Positions 59,735 to 64,000 of a DNA stretch of 64,000 bases are shown here, piece by piece. Origin of the DNA: Amborella trichopoda. Its lineage: Eukaryota; Streptophyta; Magnoliopsida; Amborellales; Amborellaceae. The notes below the pieces were generated by a model, which worked only from the letters and a program-made list of their open reading frames with translations, ran no database searches and had not been told where the DNA came from. The stretch is taken from assembly GCF_000471905.2 (NCBI RefSeq), contig NW_006499617.1, positions 1,273,321-1,337,320 of the forward strand, given 5' to 3'. The position numbers and the translations under genes were made by a program. How positions within the stretch are numbered: the stretch's first letter is position 1; every line of letters starts with the position of its first letter.

Positions 59735-60023
59735 AGCCGAAGATTACCTCAACCAAGCTTAACAAACCCCACACCAAGTCTTCTCCTCCAATGGTGCTCG
59801 GGATCAATGGTCAGTCTCAAATATTCTAACTATGGGAAAGCTTAAGGATAAACCCTACAACTTGAGGGCATATGGAATTTTTAAACAAAACAAAGCCTCA
59901 ATGCCTTAGAACCTTTGAGTGGTGCAAGCCTCGCTCTACATAACCCAGGTGGGGCGTGGCCCCCCCTTCTTCTCTATTCTATGTGGCCCCTTTAGATCTT
60001 ATGAGATAGGAGAAAAGACTCTG

Positions 60024-60025
<2 letters not shown>

Positions 60026-60069
<44 letters not shown>

Positions 60070-60077
60070 GAGAGAGA
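60026..60077. repeat. (GA)n microsatellite
   Basis: About 50 bp of almost pure AG dinucleotide with one AGAT interruption. Confidence 0.95.
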
Positions 60078-60083
60078 ATTTCC

Positions 60084-60195
60084 TAGAGTGGGGTGTGCCC
60101 CCTAAAGAAGGAGAGTAGAGAGAGAAGAGAGATGTGAGATAGAGTGGGGTGTGCCCCCTAAAGAAGGAGAGTAGAGAGAGAAGAGAGATGTGAGA
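60084..60195. repeat. two adjoining 56-bp direct copies
   Basis: TAGAGTGGGGTGTGCCCC starts each copy (60084 and 60140). The copies appear identical over 56 bp, indicating a recent slippage-type duplication next to the GA microsatellite. Confidence 0.9.
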
Positions 60196-60225
60196 TAGGT
60201 GTAGAGAATATGGGAGAGGGCTCAT

Positions 60226-60234
60226 CTATTTATA
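60226..60234 (-). promoter_or_regulatory. TATA-like box, minus strand
   Basis: The minus strand reads TATAAATAG inside TCTATAAATAGATGAGCC. It is a good plant TATA consensus, but no transcript start can be verified. Confidence 0.35.
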
Positions 60235-61595
60235 GATTTTCTATGGGCTAAGGTTAATCATCCTTAGTGAGATTAAATCTTGACTATTAATCATAGAAGA
60301 TTGGTAGGGTGAAAGATATGAGTCATCTATTCCATATATCAACCATTATGATGCTAAAGAAGGTCTTAGAATCTTATACTCCAATTTCCTAGACCTAATC
60401 CCATCAAATATTAAAATAAAAAATAATCACATACTTTCTTCTTTTATGAATATTTATTTCATATTCATATAATCTTTGAATATCCAAATATCTAAATTCA
60501 CAAGACATACCAAATTTCATTATCTTGATTCTTAATGCATGGAAGCTTTGCATCAAAATGGAAAGCCAACTAGCAAGGAGGCTTGGACTAAAAATTAGTA
60601 CGTCAAATCTTCCATGGGTGGGGCATGCCACCCTAGGTGGCCTCATGTGGGCCCCACCCAATTCCACCATGTGTTTTAAATAAAATGAGCCACACACCTT
60701 ATGGTGGGCCCCCATGTGGTTTGTGAATATTAAATTGATTTTTAAAATTTTAAAAATAAGTTTTTATTTCTCTTTGATTATTTAAAATATTGAAAAATGG
60801 TTTTGTCTTAATTTATAAATCCAAATGATAAAAATAAAATATCCAGATAATCATAAAATTCAAATAATCAATCTAAAAATTATATAATATCAAAGTAATT
60901 CAAACTAAATAATTTTTGATGGGAATTGGATCCGTATAGGTTTAGGAATTACGAATATATTAGAGCACTACACCTTCAACTACAGACTATGATCTGTACT
61001 AGCTTTCTCCCACCAACCCAGCGGTTCCCATGACCCACAAACCACTACAGGGGTTCACGATTGGCCCACCAAAGTAAGCCAATAGGCCAGGAGACCAATC
61101 CCAGTATGTAGACCATAGGTTCTCCCCTAGAGACAAATCCATGGTCACCCAGACCATGGTGCAACCATAGCTCTATGGTGCATAAGGTTAATCTCTCACA
61201 CATGTACATGCTTCACCCTGAAAGGTGGTTTGTGTTCTCGATACGGCTATCATATGTACATGCCATTTGATGGTTTGGGGATGAAGATTTGGCCCAGTCT
61301 CTAAGCCAATCATCACACATAAGGGTCACACAATCCTTCGGGTCATTCATCCGGGCAACTCCGACCTCATCAAGGGATAACCCGCACAAAACCCTCATCA
61401 GTTAAACTTTATGCTCAGGTATCTTGGGTTTTCAAACTCAATTGACCTAGCATGTCAAGTCTGAGTATCGGCAAATAGCATTTACCTAGCATGGTCCACA
61501 AAGAACCACACTCCTATTGTCTTTATGTTCCAATATAAATAAAATATTAATGTAAGCTCTCTTAAGGCCTTTAATGGCCACAAAAAATAATATCC

Positions 61596-61667
61596 ATGGA
61601 AGCAGCCATTGAGGATCATCCCTTATTGTGTGGTGCCAATGCAGAAGAAATTGATAGTTCTATCAAG
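61596..61667 (+). CDS. candidate short first coding exon, unknown product
   Basis: ATG in the context ATCCATGGA opens 24 codons without a stop (MEAAIEDHPLLCGANAEEID, then four more codons). It ends AAG/GTAATG, a good plant splice donor. Codon use looks ordinary for a plant exon, unlike the AT-rich surroundings. I do not recognise the protein, and no convincing next exon in phase was found before 64000. It may be chance. Confidence 0.2.
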
Positions 61668-62988
61668 GTAATGAGTGCTTTAAAATTGGTTAGTATTTTT
61701 GTTCGTGTTGAAATCTGACCATAAGAGAAGTTGTAGAATCTCGTTACATGTCATATGTGCAACAAAATGGGACGTAACTTGCATACTTGTTCGTTGTCAA
61801 AAAGTAGTGATTCATACATTGCAAGGGTAAAATATTGATTATCTTGTAAAATAGTGATTACCTTATGCTCTCTCTATCTACGCATTTCTTACTCTCGACT
61901 TGTATGACAGGTTCTTTTGTTTTTCATCTTACTTTACAAATTTCAACGATAGATGCTATGCCCACAGATTAGTCCTCGAATGCTATGATTTAAGATTATA
62001 CTGGTGCCTTTTAGATAAGCTTTTTTTATTATGGTACTCTTCTCGATGACATACATGCAAGCAATTTAAATGTATTTGGTTTCGTATGATCATTTCTTTT
62101 GTACATATCTATGATTTATTTTTGGCCATGAAATTTGGAGCAAACAATAAGTGGACCTATTGGTTCACTTTCTTAAATGAGATGAGGAATATGTGTTTTT
62201 AGCATCTCAAGGTTACAAAACCATGCTATTCTTTCCTGAACACCATTAGAAGTCCAAAGATTGCTGATTGTACTCTCAATTATGCTTGTTAATGAGACCT
62301 TTGAACTGAAGAAATGAATTGTTGATTGGGTTTGAATGTGTTCTTCGGAATACCTGGGTTTTTATTGGCTGCGATTGTATCTATAAGTCATACCTAATGG
62401 GAAGAAGAAAATTTAAGATTCATCATTTCCTTTTTCCACAGTATTTGTTGTAAATGCACGAAGATTTAAATTTTGAATTCGAGAAAAAGCTCCATTAGGG
62501 AGCATCAGTTTTTTACCTCAGGGAAAAACAATAACTTCAATTAACAAAAAAAAAAAAATAGAGAGGAAGAAAGAGAGGTTAACTTTATCAACTTGCAGTT
62601 ACTTTTCTTTTCTTCTTTTTTATAATTAACCTACAGTAACTTTCACAACTAAAATCCAAATGCATAAGTCAAGAGGTTGTGTCTAGGCAATGCCATAGCC
62701 CATTAAGTATTAACTACTTTTGTGGAACTTGATATTTCAGTTAACTGAGTGCTTATTTACAAAGTGTGTTGTTCTGCCCCTTTAAGATGACACTTCTCTC
62801 TGCAGCTTTCACATGCTAAACATTCATGATATTACTCGATGCTGAGAACCACTTTCTTCTGTTGTGATTCTTGAATACGCATGGGTAATGTCACTTGCAT
62901 GACTTCTTAAATGCATGGGTAAGATCTTGAGGATTTTATGAAGAACAAGGTCGTCAAGGTGAAAATCTAGTTTTAAGAACACAAAAAA

Positions 62989-63101
62989 TGCTTGTATAAC
63001 TTGGGAGAGCCCAACTCAGCATCCAACCCTCTCGCTAAAGAGGAAAATGCTTGTATAACTTGGGACCAACTCAACATCCAACCCTCTTGCTAAAGAAGGA
63101 G
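62989..63101. repeat. two adjoining 58/54-bp direct copies
   Basis: ATGCTTGTATAACTTGGGA starts each copy (62989 and 63047). They differ by a 4-base indel (GAGC) and a few substitutions. Confidence 0.85.
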
Positions 63102-63844
63102 CAACACAAGACAGCATACATGGGATTTTTTTCGGCACCTTTTTTAGCATATGGTGCCCTATTTTTTTTGTATCTTAACTTCTTATTTATATTTTGGATG
63201 CAAAGCATTTTTTGAGCCTCTTTACAGGTTTGTATAGAGCAACCTATTTGTGGGCTAGCTAACACTTATATTTTGTTTACTCTTTCTATCAACACAACAA
63301 TTAACACATTAAAAAAAAAAGAGCATTAGCCTATGTGGGGATGGATGTTCCTTTTATTGTGTGGGAGCTCCAATTGGTTGGGAGCTCTACTTGGTTTCTC
63401 CATAGCATATATTTGCAAGCTAGTAACTTGGATTATGTTTTTATAGCGTCGTTTTTTTTGTATTAATCAATGGTTTACTCTGGCTGTGGTATTCGTAGCA
63501 TACTAATATATCATCGCTCTTTATATTGCTCAGTACTGACTCTACATGCTCAAACACATAACTGAAAAGATGAAAAATCATAACTGAAAATTCAAAATCT
63601 ACATGCTCAAATACATCATTGAATTTAATTTTTTTTAACTTAGCATAATACTTCAGTTTTAAAAATGATAAGACTCCAAAATTGTCAAGATTCAATCCAT
63701 TAGCAACATGTGAATTTAGATTACACATACAATAGCATGATATGAGAGAGAGAAAGAGCATTTCAAACAGCAACTAGCCTGAAAATAATTTATATTTTTA
63801 TTTGAGATCCAATGTTCATGACTTAAAAGCAATATGAATATACA

Positions 63845-63904
63845 CATAAGAATCAATTCTATCACAGCGATTATCATAAGAATCAATTCTATCACAGCAA
63901 TTAT
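63845..63904. repeat. two 30-bp direct copies
   Basis: CATAAGAATCAATTCTATCA starts each copy (63845 and 63875). They differ at one base (CAGCGA versus CAGCAA). Confidence 0.9.
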
Positions 63905-64000
63905 CACAAGACATGTTGCACAAAAAGTAAAAATGCTTGTTTAAAATTGAGAACAAAGAGCACACATGTATACAAATTAATACAATGTTTCACAAATCCA

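Larger units (their letters stand above)
59750..61595. other. non-coding repeat, possibly an LTR read on minus
   Basis: The text is not coding. On minus, a TATA-like box (60226-60234) is followed at once by purine/pyrimidine-rich sequence, as in LTR promoters. 61000-61520 has CCACCAACCCAGCGG and GGTGGTTTGTGTTCTCGAT text like that in long plant repeats. No second copy, TSD or LTR ends were found, so this is only a suggestion. Confidence 0.3.
61668..64000. other. AT-rich region, no gene confirmed
   Basis: It has the look of intron or intergenic DNA: T-rich runs, some possible acceptor sites (TTTCCACAG near 62434, CTCTGCAG near 62804), and no open stretch with recognisable protein. Two short tandem duplications are listed separately. 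Confidence 0.4.

Overview
The window looks like intergenic DNA from a large, repeat-rich plant (seed-plant) nuclear genome. No intact host gene, rRNA, tRNA or CRISPR array was recognised. Nearly everything identifiable is a transposable element: Ty3/gypsy elements of the Tat/Ogre, Tekay-like and Galadriel-like types, a Ty1/copia derivative, a plant L1-type LINE, a LINE- or SINE-like retroposon, MITEs, and a piece of endogenous pararetrovirus. All coding parts carry stops or frameshifts, so they are annotated as pseudogenes. Boundaries were set by reading direct repeats, TG...CA ends, primer-binding sites (PBS), polypurine tracts (PPT) and target-site duplications (TSD) directly in the sequence.

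Left part (1-25187). A very large minus-strand Tat/Ogre-like element fills 1-17070. Its 5' LTR is 13777-17070, gag-pol runs from 12903 down to 6266, a long 3' non-coding part spans 6265-1558, and its 3' LTR is cut by the window edge at 1-1557. It sits inside a plus-strand Tekay-like chromovirus whose right half resumes at 17071: the end of RT, RNase H, a deleted integrase, a chromodomain, and a 3' LTR from 19170 that stops at about 21185. Next to it is a second, plus-strand, decayed Tat-like fragment (21186 to about 24950) with RNase H, integrase, a 105-bp tandem array and an antisense extra ORF.

Middle part (25188-46011). A full-length but dead Galadriel-like chromovirus (25188-30783) is followed by a MITE cluster (31047-34001). 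Four of those units are two pairs of related MITEs, and three of the four have perfect 9-bp TSDs. A caulimovirid fragment (34069-34640, minus) comes next. A LINE (34660-40558) is split by a copia-type element (36374-39090) that has lost everything from the end of protease to the tail of RNase H. Low-complexity, AT-rich DNA then holds a possible solo LTR (43037-43581) and a Tourist-like TIR element (44174-45411).

Right part (46012-64000). A solo LTR (46012-48952) belongs to the same family as the Tekay-like LTR at 19170. A complete 7.6-kb element (49227-56812, perfect TSD AATGA) carries two 3-kb LTRs around only about 1.5 kb of gag-protease remnant. A 1.2-kb minus-strand retroposon with a 15-bp TSD lies at 58535-59734. 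The rest is AT-rich or microsatellite DNA, with one weak candidate host exon at 61596-61667.

No new gene system is claimed. The most notable structures are the array of GA-linked short hairpins inside the Tat/Ogre LTR, the fourfold repeat of the RNase H active-site segment in the same element, the LTR-dominated deletion derivative at 49227-56812, and the MITE cluster with readable TSDs.
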